Of a DNA stretch of 61,264 nt, positions 1-8,245 are shown in pieces. Below the pieces are notes generated by a model, which was given only the letters and a program-made list of their open reading frames with translations, was not told the DNA's origin and did not search any database. Source of the stretch: Fodinicola feengrottensis (GTDB taxonomy: Bacteria; Actinomycetota; Actinomycetes; Mycobacteriales; HKI-0501). Made by a program: the position numbers and the translations under genes. Position 1 is the first letter of the stretch. Every line of letters starts with the position of its first letter. The stretch is from assembly GCF_010993775.1 (NCBI RefSeq), contig NZ_WOTO01000057.1:1-61264 (forward strand), given 5' to 3'.

Positions 1-1
1 C

Positions 2-589
2 GCCGTACGAGTAGCCTCCGACGCGGAGGTGGTCGACATGCTCTACGACGAGACCGTGAGGCTGGATCGGCTAACCTCCGCCCTGCTGCTGTTGGCCAGG
101 GTGGACGAGCGCGGCCTGCGGCTGGACATCGAGGACGTCGACCTCGACGACCTGGTCGACGCCGAGCGTCGCCGGCTGGCCACCAACTCGCGGGTACGGG
201 TCACCGCGCAGGTCGCCGCGGTCCGGGTCCGTGGCGACCGGCACCAGCTTGGCCAGGTGCTGCGCAACCTGACCGACAACGCCGAGCGGTATGCCGACGC
301 GTCCGTCGAGCTGCGCCTCTGGTCGCTGGGAGGCAACGCGTATCTGCAGGTTCGCGATGATGGGCCGGGCATCCCGGCGGAGGACCGCGACCAGGTCTTC
401 GAACGGTTCGTACGGTTGGACGAGAGCCGGACGCGGCTGGACGGCGGCAGCGGGCTGGGACTCGCGATCGTACGAGAGGTGGTCGCCGCCCATGGCGGGA
501 CCGTCCAGATGTTGAACCCCGAGCGGGGCACAGCCGTGGAGGTCCGCCTGCCGTTGGAGGCGGACGGTCAGGCGTCCGCGAGCCGGTAG
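2..589 (+). CDS. Sensor histidine kinase, C-terminal part (cut by left edge)
   Basis: The frame is open to the first base of the window, so only the last 195 or so residues of a membrane sensor kinase are present. The end of a dimerisation helix (DRLTSALLLLARVDE) is followed by an ATP-binding domain with an N box (NLTDNAERYA), a G1 box (DDGPGIP), an F box (FERF) and a G2 box (GGSGLGLAIV). The phospho-accepting His lies to the left of the window. Its 3' end overlaps by 22 bases the 3' end of an OmpR-type regulator on the other strand. The two are probably partners, although convergent pairs are less common than co-directional ones. Confidence 0.9.
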   Translation, partial: AVRVASDAEVVDMLYDETVRLDRLTSALLLLARVDERGLRLDIEDVDLDDLVDAERRRLATNSRVRVTAQVAAVRVRGDRHQLGQVLRNLTDNAERYADASVELRLWSLGGNAYLQVRDDGPGIPAEDRDQVFERFVRLDESRTRLDGGSGLGLAIVREVVAAHGGTVQMLNPERGTAVEVRLPLEADGQASASR

Positions 590-1232
590 CCGGCGCCCCG
601 GATGGTCTCGATCCGGGTCTGGTCCAGTTTTCGCCGCAGATAGCCGATGTAGACCTCGACGATGTTCGGGTCTCCGTCGAAGTTGGCGTCCCAGACCTTC
701 TCCAGGATCTCGGACTTGGTGACCACATCGCCGCGGTTGCGCATCAGGAACTCCAGCACGCTGAACTCGCGGGCGGTCAGCTGGACCTCCGCACCAGCCC
801 GCTCGACCCGCCGGCGGGCCGGGTCCAGTACGAGGTCGCCGACCGTCAGCAGGACCGGCCGGACCGGTCCGCCGCGACGGACGAGCGCTCGCAGCCGTGC
901 GGTGAGCACCACAAAGCTGAACGGCTTGGTCAGGTAGTCGTCGGCGCCGAGGTCGAAGGCGTCCGCCTGGTCGTACTCGCCGTCCTTGGCGGTCAGCATC
1001 AGCACCGGCGTCCACACGTCGGCGGCCCGCAGCTGCTGGCACACCCGGTAGCCATTCATTCCGGGCAGCATGATGTCGAGCACGATCACGTCGTACGCGA
1101 CCTCGGTCGCCGCCCAGAGCCCGCTTGTCCCGTCGTGCTCGACTCGACGTCGACGGCGAAACCGTCCGCGACCAGGCCTCGACGGACCGTCTCGGCCAAC
1201 CGGACCTCGTCCTCAACGACCAGCACTCGCAC
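568..1232 (-). CDS. OmpR/PhoB-family response regulator (one frameshift)
   Basis: This is a two-component DNA-binding response regulator. The receiver domain begins VRVLVVEDE, carries the acceptor Asp in VLDIMLPG and the Lys in LTKPF, and is followed by a winged-helix effector with LTAREFSVLEFL and GAGYRLAD. I chose the GTG at 1232 because GGGGAGGAG precedes it at good spacing. The frame changes near 1136-1143, in a GTCGAGTCGAG stretch, between DGFAVDVE and the continuing EHDGTSGLWA. Beyond the break the protein is complete, so an indel error is more likely than inactivation. It converges on the adjacent sensor kinase and is divergent from asnB, with about 137 bases of shared promoter space. 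Confidence 0.85.
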
Positions 1233-1369
1233 GCCCGCTCCTCCCCGTGAGGCCCCAGTGTCGCTGGCCTTGGCTGAACGCACGCTGAAGACGTTCAGCG
1301 CAGGTTCAGGTTCCAAGAGGTCTCCTCGGCAGGTCAATGGTGACAGCTGAGCTGGGAAGTTGGATATAT

Positions 1370-3271
1370 ATGTGCGGATTAGCGGGATATATCGGGGTGG
1401 ATTCGTCGCACGGAATGGCTTTGTTGGGGCGGATGTCACGGGCCCAGGTGCACCGCGGGCCGGACGGGGATGGCACTTTCGTGCAGGCCGGCCTGGGCCT
1501 TACGCACCGCCGCCTCGCGGTGATCGACCGGGCCGGCGGCGCGCAGCCGATGCGCTCGCAAGATGGCCGGTACGTGCTGGCGTACAACGGTGAGGTCTAT
1601 AACTACCGGGAGTTGCGGGGCGAGCTGGTGGCGGCCGGGCACACGTTTTCCAGCGCCAGCGACACCGAAGTCGTGCTGGCCGCCTGGATCGAGTGGGGCG
1701 AGGCGGCTTTCGACCGGTTCGACGGCATGTTCGCGCTCGCCATCGCGGACACCGTGACCGGACAGATGACGCTGGTCCGCGACCAGTTCGGCATCAAGCC
1801 GCTCTATCTCGCTGAGGACGGCGCTGGCCGGGTCTTCTTCAGCAGTGAGATCCGCCCGATCCTGGCCACCGGCCTGATCCAGGCGCGGCCGGACGACACG
1901 ACGGTCTACCGCTACCTGCAGTTCCGCGTGCACGACGACACCCAGCGCACCTTCTTCGCCGGCATCAGCCGGCTGATGCCGGGCGAGTTGGCGGTGATCA
2001 GCCCGGCGGCCGGCCGGGTCAGCCGGCGGACGTACACCAGCCTCTATGCCGACCTCCGGTCGCTGGCGCGGACCCCGCGGCCGTACGACGACGCGGCGCG
2101 CCAGCGGTTCGCCGACGCGCTGCGCTCGTCGATCCGCAGTCGGCTGGTCAGCGATGTACCGGTCGGCACCGCGCTGTCCGGTGGGCTCGACTCGTCGACG
2201 GTGGCCGCCACGGTCAGCGAGCTGCTGGCTGGGCAGGACAGCGAGACCAGCGCGATCGGCCATCAGCAGCAGACGTTCTCGGCGGTGTTCCCGGGCGAGA
2301 CCAACGACGAGGAGCGGTACGTCGACGCGGTGGCCGCGAGCCTCCCGTCCGTACGCGTGCACAAGATCGAGCCGTCGGTCCGCGACTTCCTGGTCGACCT
2401 GCCGGATTTCGTCCGTAGTCAGGAAGAACCGGTCATCTCCACCGGCCCGTACGCGCAGTACTGCGTGATGAAAGAGGCCAGCCAGCACGTCACGGTGATG
2501 CTGGACGGGCAGGGCGCCGACGAGATGATGGCCGGCTATATCCCCTACTACCTGGTGCACGCCCGGCAGCTGCGGCGGGCCGGCCGGACCGCGGCCACCG
2601 CGGCCGAGCTGGCCTCGGTGAGCGGCCTGCTGTGGGGGCTGGGGCGGACGAAGGTGGCCGACAAGGTGCTGATGCGGACCGGCCGTACTGTGACCGACCT
2701 GCTGTCCCACGACTTCGTCGGCCGGCACGCCGACGAGCGGATGGACATCGTCACCGACGACCTGAAGGTGCGGCTGGAGGACGACCTGTTCCGGCACAGC
2801 CTGCCGGCGCTGCTTCGCTACGAAGACCGCAACACCATGCGGTTCTCGCTGGAGGGCCGGGTGCCGTTCCTGACCACCGAGCTGCTGCGGACGCTGTGGA
2901 GCCTCGATGACACCGCGATTGTGCACGCGGGCCGGAACAAGCGGGCGCTCCGCGAGGCCACCGCCGGGCTGCTGCCGTCGGTGGTGAACCGGCGCCGGAA
3001 GAAGATCGGTTTCACCACTCCGGAGGACGCCTGGTTCCGGAAGATGACCGGGCCGGTGCTGGAGGTCTTCTCGTCGGCTTCGTTCGGCTCCCGGCCGTAC
3101 TTCGACCAGGCCGCTACCCAGCAGGCCTTCCGGCAGTTCATCCGCGGTCGGTCCACAGTGGACACGATGGCGTTCTGGCGGCTTTTCAACCTGGAGCTGT
3201 GGATGCGCGAGTTCATCGACCCGGTGCAGGTGGACGTACCTATCCGGCCGGCCCTGTTGGCGGCGAGTTAG
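1370..3271 (+). CDS. asnB: Asparagine synthetase (glutamine-hydrolysing)
   Basis: The enzyme makes asparagine from aspartate, glutamine and ATP in the cytoplasm. The start at 1370 is chosen because it puts the glutaminase nucleophile at Cys2 (MCGLAGYIGV), as the class II amidotransferase fold requires. HRGPDG, AYNGEVYNY and DQFGIKPLY mark the glutaminase domain. SGGLDSS (residues 270-276) is the ATP pyrophosphatase loop, and RYEDRNTMRFSLEGRVPF is the synthetase signature. At 633 residues it has normal length, and it is one of the few long genes here with no frame break. It ends inside a hairpin that also contains the stop codon of the convergent murJ gene. Confidence 0.95.
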   Translation: MCGLAGYIGVDSSHGMALLGRMSRAQVHRGPDGDGTFVQAGLGLTHRRLAVIDRAGGAQPMRSQDGRYVLAYNGEVYNYRELRGELVAAGHTFSSASDTEVVLAAWIEWGEAAFDRFDGMFALAIADTVTGQMTLVRDQFGIKPLYLAEDGAGRVFFSSEIRPILATGLIQARPDDTTVYRYLQFRVHDDTQRTFFAGISRLMPGELAVISPAAGRVSRRTYTSLYADLRSLARTPRPYDDAARQRFADALRSSIRSRLVSDVPVGTALSGGLDSSTVAATVSELLAGQDSETSAIGHQQQTFSAVFPGETNDEERYVDAVAASLPSVRVHKIEPSVRDFLVDLPDFVRSQEEPVISTGPYAQYCVMKEASQHVTVMLDGQGADEMMAGYIPYYLVHARQLRRAGRTAATAAELASVSGLLWGLGRTKVADKVLMRTGRTVTDLLSHDFVGRHADERMDIVTDDLKVRLEDDLFRHSLPALLRYEDRNTMRFSLEGRVPFLTTELLRTLWSLDDTAIVHAGRNKRALREATAGLLPSVVNRRRKKIGFTTPEDAWFRKMTGPVLEVFSSASFGSRPYFDQAATQQAFRQFIRGRSTVDTMAFWRLFNLELWMREFIDPVQVDVPIRPALLAAS

Positions 3272-3309
3272 AGGGCTCAAGACGACTTCGTCGTCCAAAG
3301 CCCTCTAAC
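3267..3309. terminator. Bidirectional hairpin terminator between asnB and murJ
   Basis: GTTAGAGGGCT (3267-3277) pairs with AGCCCTCTAAC (3299-3309). An inner GACGAC-TTC-GTCGTC stem is separated from it by a symmetric CAA/CAA internal loop. The TAG stop of asnB (3269-3271) and the TAG stop of murJ (3305-3307, other strand) both lie in the outer stem. No long U tract follows, so this is a strong-stem terminator of the actinobacterial kind. Confidence 0.85.
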
Positions 3310-5247
3310 GGCCGACTCGGCGGCGCACCTGCGCGATCACCTCGCGGATTTCCCGTACCCGCAACAGAAAGGCGAATCCGACGTAGGCCGCGCCGCCGAC
3401 AGCCAGCGCTGGCAACAGTGCTATCCCGGCCGCGATCCACTCCGGCATGGTGGCCGGCAACGCGGAGCTGACCAGCCACTGCACGCCGACCGCGAGCGCG
3501 GCCGCCGGTGCGGTGGCTAGCACGATCCGGCCGACCGCCGAAAAAGTCCGGCGCAGCTGCAGCGGGCCGAGCCGGCGGCGCAGGATGACCGCGCCGAGAA
3601 CCATCGCCAGCACGTACGACAAAGTGCTGATGATCATGAGTGCCTGCAACAAAAAGCCGCCCACGTTGAACAGCGGCAGCACCAGCACGCCGACGACTCG
3701 TACGAGCACCACCGGGATGTTGATCAGCGCCGCGGTTTTGGCGTCCCGCATGGCGTAGAGCACGAACGTCTGGATCTGACTGATCGCGTACGGGACGAGG
3801 CCAATGGCGGCGATCGCGAACACCTGCCCGGTCAGCTGGGCCTGCGCCACCGTGGTGTGTCCGTGCGCGTAGAGCAGGACGCCCACCGCTGGGCCAAAAA
3901 ACAGCGCGACCGCGGTCGCCGGGACCAGCAGGGTGGAGGACAGTCGGGTGCCCAGTGACAGGTCGTCGGTGATGTCCGCCAGCCGGCCCTCCACCGCCGC
4001 GCGGCTCATTCTGGGCAGCAGCGCGGTGATGACGCTGACCGCGACCAGGCCGTGCGGCAACGTGAAAAGAATGAACGCGTTGTTGTAGACCGTCGAGCCG
4101 ACATCCGCGCTGCCACTGCCGGCGGCGGCGCGCAGGATCATGGTCAGCCCGATCTGGCTGAACACCACGTACAACATCAGCCAGCCGGCCATCGACCGGG
4201 TCTCGCCGAGGCCGGTGCCGCGCCAGTCCCAGCGCCATTTCCAGCGGAATCCGAGCCGGCGCATCGGAATCCACAGCGCCACCGCCTGCACGGCGATGCC
4301 GAGCGAGGTGCCGGCGCCCAGGACGACGATTTCCGGCACCGTGAGGGACGAGATCGTCAGGGCTCCGCCGCCGTGCATGACGGCGAAAACCGCCGCGGTG
4401 CCGATCACCACGACGTTGTTGAGCACGGGCACCCAGGCCGGTGCGGCGAATTTGCCGCGGCTGTTCAGCACCGCGCCGAGCACGGCGGCGATGGCGTAGA
4501 ACAGGATTTTCGATCAGGATCAGCGCCGCGAGGCTGGTCGTCAGCGACGCGTTTCCCGGCACCGCACGGAATTTGTCCGGAGTGACGATGTCGGTCAGTC
4601 AGCAGCGGCGCCGCCGCCACGGCGACCGCGGTGATCGCGGTGAAGAGCACGATCGTCAGCGTCAGCAGCCGCTGGATGAACGCCTCGCCCTTGTCCGGGT
4701 CGTTTTTCTGCGCCTTGACCAGCAACGGCACCACCACGCTGGCGAGCACGCCACCGAGCAGCAGTTCGTACACCTGGTTCGGCAGGTTGTTCGCGTACGT
4801 GTACGCATTGGACACCGCCGCCGAGCCGACCGCGGCGGTGATGATGACCTGCCGGAGCAGGCCGGTCGCCCTGGACGCGATGGTGCCCAGGGCCATGATC
4901 GCGGAGTTCTTGGCCACCCCGGCCGCGCCGCGATCTTCCTTCTCCTGCGGTTCGTCCAGCGCCGGGATCGGGCCACCGAGGTCGAGCAGGCCGGTCTGGT
5001 CGAGGCCGCCGCTCATCAGCTGCGGGATCTCCACGATCGAGATCACCGGGATGGCGCCGACATCGGCCTCGCTGGCGTTCTCGCCGGCCCTTACCCATGA
5101 GGACACGTAGACGGCGCCGACCGACTCGCCGACCTTGGCCGTACCGACGGCTCGACCGCTGCCGCGCCGACGCCGCCACCGACCGGTGTCGTCCGGTTGA
5201 CGGCCTGGGGTCGGCTCGTCGGCGTCGTCCGGGGAACTGTGCCTCAC
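3305..5247 (-). CDS. murJ: MurJ-type lipid II flippase (two frameshifts)
   Basis: This polytopic membrane protein of the MviN/MurJ family moves lipid II across the membrane for peptidoglycan synthesis. After a polar N-terminal tail of about 115 residues come SRATGLLRQVIITAAVGS, YTYANNLPNQVYELLLGGV and VVPLLVKAQK, all typical of the family, then about 14 hydrophobic segments to RRRVGR at the end. The frame changes near 4600 and again near 4505, and the membrane segments continue on each side. The start is uncertain: the ATG at 5247 overlaps the stop of a small upstream frame (ATGA), while a shorter start at MSGGLDQTG is possible. A decayed murJ would be surprising unless a paralogue exists, so the breaks are probably errors. 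Confidence 0.85.
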
Positions 5248-5372
5248 GCCAGCTGACTTACGACTTCGTACACCTTCTCCGCCAGTTGCCGCTTGGGTAC
5301 GCCCAGCTCATAGTACCGTTCGGCCACCAGCCCCCGATGCCTCGCCCGGCGGTGGCAACCTTCCGGAAACAC
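5244..5372 (-). CDS. Small possible coding frame upstream of murJ
   Basis: A 42-residue frame from a GTG at 5372 ends with LVAERYYELGVPKRQLAEK and a TGA that overlaps the murJ ATG (ATGA). The amphipathic charged ending and the codon choice look coding, and the overlap suggests coupling to murJ. I do not recognise it. It could be a small protein, the end of a truncated gene, or chance. The first half overlaps nothing, but the region also serves as the upstream flank of the carbonic anhydrase gene. Confidence 0.25.
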   Translation of the reverse strand: MFPEGCHRRARHRGLVAERYYELGVPKRQLAEKVYEVVSQLA

Positions 5373-5472
5373 TTCGTCACTACCAAGGAGGAAGGCCGGG
5401 ATATCACCACATGCGCATACCTTGCCGCATGCTCCGGTCGTCGCTGTCCACCCCTCTGGCGGGAGAAACATC

Positions 5473-5966
5473 ATGTCCGTGACGGATGAGTATCTGGAGA
5501 ACAACGCCCGTTACGCGGCGAGCTTCACCGGCCCGCTGCCGCTGCCGCCAGCCAAGGGCGTCGCGGTGGTGGCCTGCATGGACGCCCGTCTGAACGTCTA
5601 CGGCATCCTCGGGCTCGCCGAAGGCGAAGCCCACGTGATCCGCAACGCCGGCGGCGTCGTCACCGATGACGAGATCCGCTCCCTCGCGATCAGCCAGCGG
5701 CTGCTGGGCACCACCGAGATCATCCTCATCCACCACACCGACTGCGGCATGCTCACCTTCACCGACGACGGTTTTTCCGCCGCTCCATCCAGGAAGAAAC
5801 CGGCATCAAGCCGACCTGGGCGGCGGAAGCGTTCCCGGACCTGGACGAGGACGTACAGCAGTCCATCGCCCGCATCAAGGCCAGCCCGTTTATCCCGCAC
5901 ACCGAGAGCGTCCGAGGGTTCGTTTTCGACGTGGCCACTGGGAAACTTATCGAGGTCGTTTCTTAG
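5473..5966 (+). CDS. Beta-carbonic anhydrase (one frameshift)
   Basis: This enzyme catalyses zinc-dependent CO2/bicarbonate interconversion. The ATG at 5473 follows GGGAGA. Zinc ligands and the catalytic dyad are visible as C35-M-D37-A-R39 and H88-T-D-C91. HVIRNAGG is also typical. At about 5770-5776 a T5 run should be T6: adding one T gives DDGFFRRSIQEETGIKP, and the protein then runs to FVFDVATGKLIEVVS with the stop at 5966. The length, about 164 residues, matches the short actinobacterial beta class. It stands alone, and a dispersed palindromic repeat lies directly downstream. Confidence 0.88.
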
Positions 5967-5985
5967 GCCGTTTTCTGTCAACCTC

Positions 5986-6046
5986 GTTGATCATGGGAAA
6001 TCCCGCACTTCCCCCGAGCAAAGTGCGGGATTCGCCCATGACCAAC
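5986..6046. repeat. Dispersed palindromic repeat, copy 1
   Basis: GTTGATCATGGGAAATCCCG at 5986 begins a 25-base arm. The opposing arm runs from AAGTGCGGGATTC to ACCAAC at 6046, around a loop of about 10 bases. The same sequence recurs at 29606-29666 and in degenerate form at 61070-61156. This copy sits just after the carbonic anhydrase stop and could act as a transcript end. Confidence 0.8.
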
Positions 6047-6080
6047 AGCAAGAACGCACGCCCCGCGACAGGATCAGCGC

Positions 6081-6247
6081 CTAGGCAGTGTCTGGTTATT
6101 CCGCCGGGCGATAGCCGAGCCCAGAAGCCGCCTGCAGGCACCGTGGGAAAGCCCCCATAGCGCTGCTATGAAGGCTTCCCCACGGCACCAGCAGCCAACT
6201 TCTGGATCTCGACTCTCATCCCCCCGGAATAACCAGACACTACCTAG
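6081..6247. mobile_element. MITE-like long imperfect palindrome with CTAG ends
   Basis: The ends CTAGGCAGTGTCTGGTTATT (from 6081) and its inverted partner (ending at 6247) match over about 22 bases with one change. The similarity continues inward through both arms (for example CCAGAAGCCGCCTGCAGG against CCAGAAGTTGGCTGCTGG read inverted) to a centre ATAGC-GCT-GCTAT near 6163. The whole 167-base unit is therefore one imperfect hairpin with no coding capacity and CTAG at both outer edges. This structure is what a miniature inverted-repeat transposable element would show. I cannot name a parent transposase. A very long terminator-like structure is the alternative. Confidence 0.6.
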
Positions 6248-6275
6248 CCCACCTGAAGACCAGCAGCGATGTTCG

Positions 6276-6461
6276 CTACTTCTTGGTCTGGTCGTCCACC
6301 GACGCGCCGTCGGCGGCCCGCTGGACGGCTTCGACGCCGTTGACGACCGCGGCGTGGCTCTCGTACGCCTCGCCGGTGGCCACGATCTGGCCGTTGCTGG
6401 ACTTCAGCCGGAACCGGAACTTGCCCGCCGCGTCCTCGTAGATCTCGAATTTGCCCGCCAT
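6276..6461 (-). CDS. DUF1508 (YegP-type) small protein
   Basis: The 61-residue protein MAGKFEIYEDAAGKFRFRLK... is a single DUF1508 unit, with the family's FRLKSSNGQIVATGE and a Y/A-rich helix. The start at 6461 is preceded by AAGGAG at good spacing, whereas longer in-frame starts lack a binding site. Family members are small soluble proteins of unclear function. The gene stands alone beside the MITE-like element. Confidence 0.85.
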   Translation of the reverse strand: MAGKFEIYEDAAGKFRFRLKSSNGQIVATGEAYESHAAVVNGVEAVQRAADGASVDDQTKK

Positions 6462-6656
6462 GTCCAGCTCCTTGGTGTGAGGCGATCCGACGGCAAGACA
6501 GTACTCGCGCATGACACGCTGTAGCAGGATTTGACCCCAAGCGCTTGGTGCGCGTCGAAAACTGAGCCATCCAAGATGTCCTTCGCGGCGGAGGCCGTTC
6601 GTCCTTAATCTGAATGCCGGCGATCGGCGCCGGCGGCGGACCTACCAAGGAGCGAC

Positions 6657-7007
6657 ATGCCTCTGTACGTGGCACTCACCTACACCCGTGACGTCGACTG
6701 GACGGCGCCTGAGCAAGCCGGCGATCTGCAGGGATACGAGGACTTCGCCAAGTCCGCCGCCGCGGTGATCCGGGGCGGACAGGCGCTCTATCCGACGGCT
6801 ACCGCGACCACTGTCCGGGTGTCCGGCGGCAAAGGCGGTGACGTGGTCACCAGCGACGGGCCGTACGCCGAGACCAAAGAGGCGCTGACCGGCTTCTACC
6901 TGCTGGAATGCGCCGACCTGGACGAGGCGGTGAAGATGTCCGCTGGCCTTCCGGCGGCCTGGGACGGCGCCGTCGAGGTGCGTCCAGTCATCCAGTTCCC
7001 GGCCTGA
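6657..7007 (+). CDS. YCII/DGPF-domain protein
   Basis: The 116-residue protein is a YCII-related alpha-beta barrel. It contains the DGPYAETKEALTGFYLLE signature, including the DGPF-like motif that names the group, and ends VEVRPVIQFPA. AAGGAG lies eight bases before the ATG. Its stop is two bases from the TTG start of an ECF sigma factor. DGPF proteins are regularly encoded beside sigma factors of the ECF42 type and are thought to influence them; their chemistry is not settled. Confidence 0.9.
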   Translation: MPLYVALTYTRDVDWTAPEQAGDLQGYEDFAKSAAAVIRGGQALYPTATATTVRVSGGKGGDVVTSDGPYAETKEALTGFYLLECADLDEAVKMSAGLPAAWDGAVEVRPVIQFPA

Positions 7008-7009
7008 GA

Positions 7010-8245
7010 TTGGACGCCGTCGCGCGGCTGGTTCGCGAGGAGGGTACGCGCGTACTCGCGACGCTGATCCGGGTCACCGGCAACGTCGACCTCGCCCAGG
7101 ACGCCACCCAGGACGCGGTCGTTCGCGCGCTGGAGACCTGGCCGCGCGATGGCACGCCGGACAACCCGCGCGCGTGGCTGCTGGTGACCGCCAAGCGCCG
7201 GGCCGTCGACGTGATCCGTCGAGAGGCCCGGCGCGCCGGCAAGGAGGCGGCGGCGATGGACTGGACGACTGATCCGCAGGACGAGTCGGCGGAGACTATC
7301 CACGACGATCTTCTGCGGCTGGTCTTCACCTGCTGCCACCCGGCCCTGTCGCTGGAGGCCCAGGTCGCGCTTGCCCTGCGCACGCTGGGCGGACTGTCCA
7401 CCGGCGAGGTCGCCCGCGGCCTGCTGGTGCCCGAGGCGACGATGGCCAAGCGGCTGACCCGGGCCAAGCAGAAGATCCGGCAGGCCGCCATCCCGTACCG
7501 GGTGCCGGAGCCGGCCGAGCTGCCCAGCCGGCTGTCCGGCGTCGCGGCGACCGTCTACCTGATCTTCAACGAGGGCTACGCGGCCGGTGGAGGTGCCGCG
7601 CTGGTACGTACCGAGCTGGCGGCCGAGGCGATCCGGCTCGGCCGGCTGCTGGCCGAGCTGATGCCCGACGAGCCGACGGTCCTCGGGCTGCTGGCCTTGA
7701 TGCTGCTGCAGAACGCCCGCCGCGACGCGCGGGTCGGACCGTCCGGCGACCTGATCCTGCTGCCCGACCAGGACCGGTCGCGCTGGAATCCCGGCGCGAT
7801 CAAGGAAGGCGTGCAGCTGATCGGCGTGGCGCTGCGGCGTACGCCGGACCGTCCCGACAGCTATGTCGTGCAGGCCGCCATCGCCGCCTGTCACGCGCTC
7901 GCACCAAGCTATGCCGAGACCAGCTGGGAGTCGGTCGTCTCCTGGTATGACGTGTTGCTGTCCGTAAATGACACGCCGGTCGTCCGGTTTGAACCGCGCG
8001 GCGGCGATCAGTGAGCGGAGCGGGACGGGCCGGCCGCCGGACTGTCCATTGTGGACGAAATCAGCGGCCTGGCGGCGTACCCGTGGTGGCATGCGACCCG
8101 AGCCGAATTGCTGCGTCGCCTCGACCGCCGCACCGAGGCCGCCGACGCGTACGAGCGGGCGCTCGCGTTGGAGCTGAACGAACCGCAGGCCGATCACCTG
8201 CGCCGGCGACTCGTCACCCTCAGCCCCGGAGGTCGGAGCGGGTGA
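7010..8245 (+). CDS. ECF sigma factor with C-terminal extension, ECF42-like (two frameshifts)
   Basis: Sigma-70 region 2 (LATLIRVTGNVDLAQDATQD, WLLVTAKRRAVDVIRRE) and region 4 (LRTLGGLSTGEVARGLLVPE) are followed by a long helical extension of about 200 residues with NEGYAAGGG and TPR-like repeats, as in the group with a C-terminal domain. The TTG at 7010 (MDAVARLVREEG) is chosen because family members start there and it follows the DGPF gene directly. The frame slips near 7988 (an extra T in CGGTTTG) and near 8022 (one G short in a G run). It then resumes as SIVDEISGLAAYPWWH to the stop at 8245. The 3' end overlaps the convergent oxidase gene by 26 bases. Confidence 0.85.

Noticed and set aside
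1436..3298. Open frame of about 620 codons antisense to asnB
   Set aside because: No recognisable motif, composition typical of antisense to a high-GC gene, and the opposite strand encodes a complete asparagine synthetase.
6081..6247. Complete insertion sequence
   Set aside because: There is no room for a transposase gene and no coding frame; only the paired ends are present.
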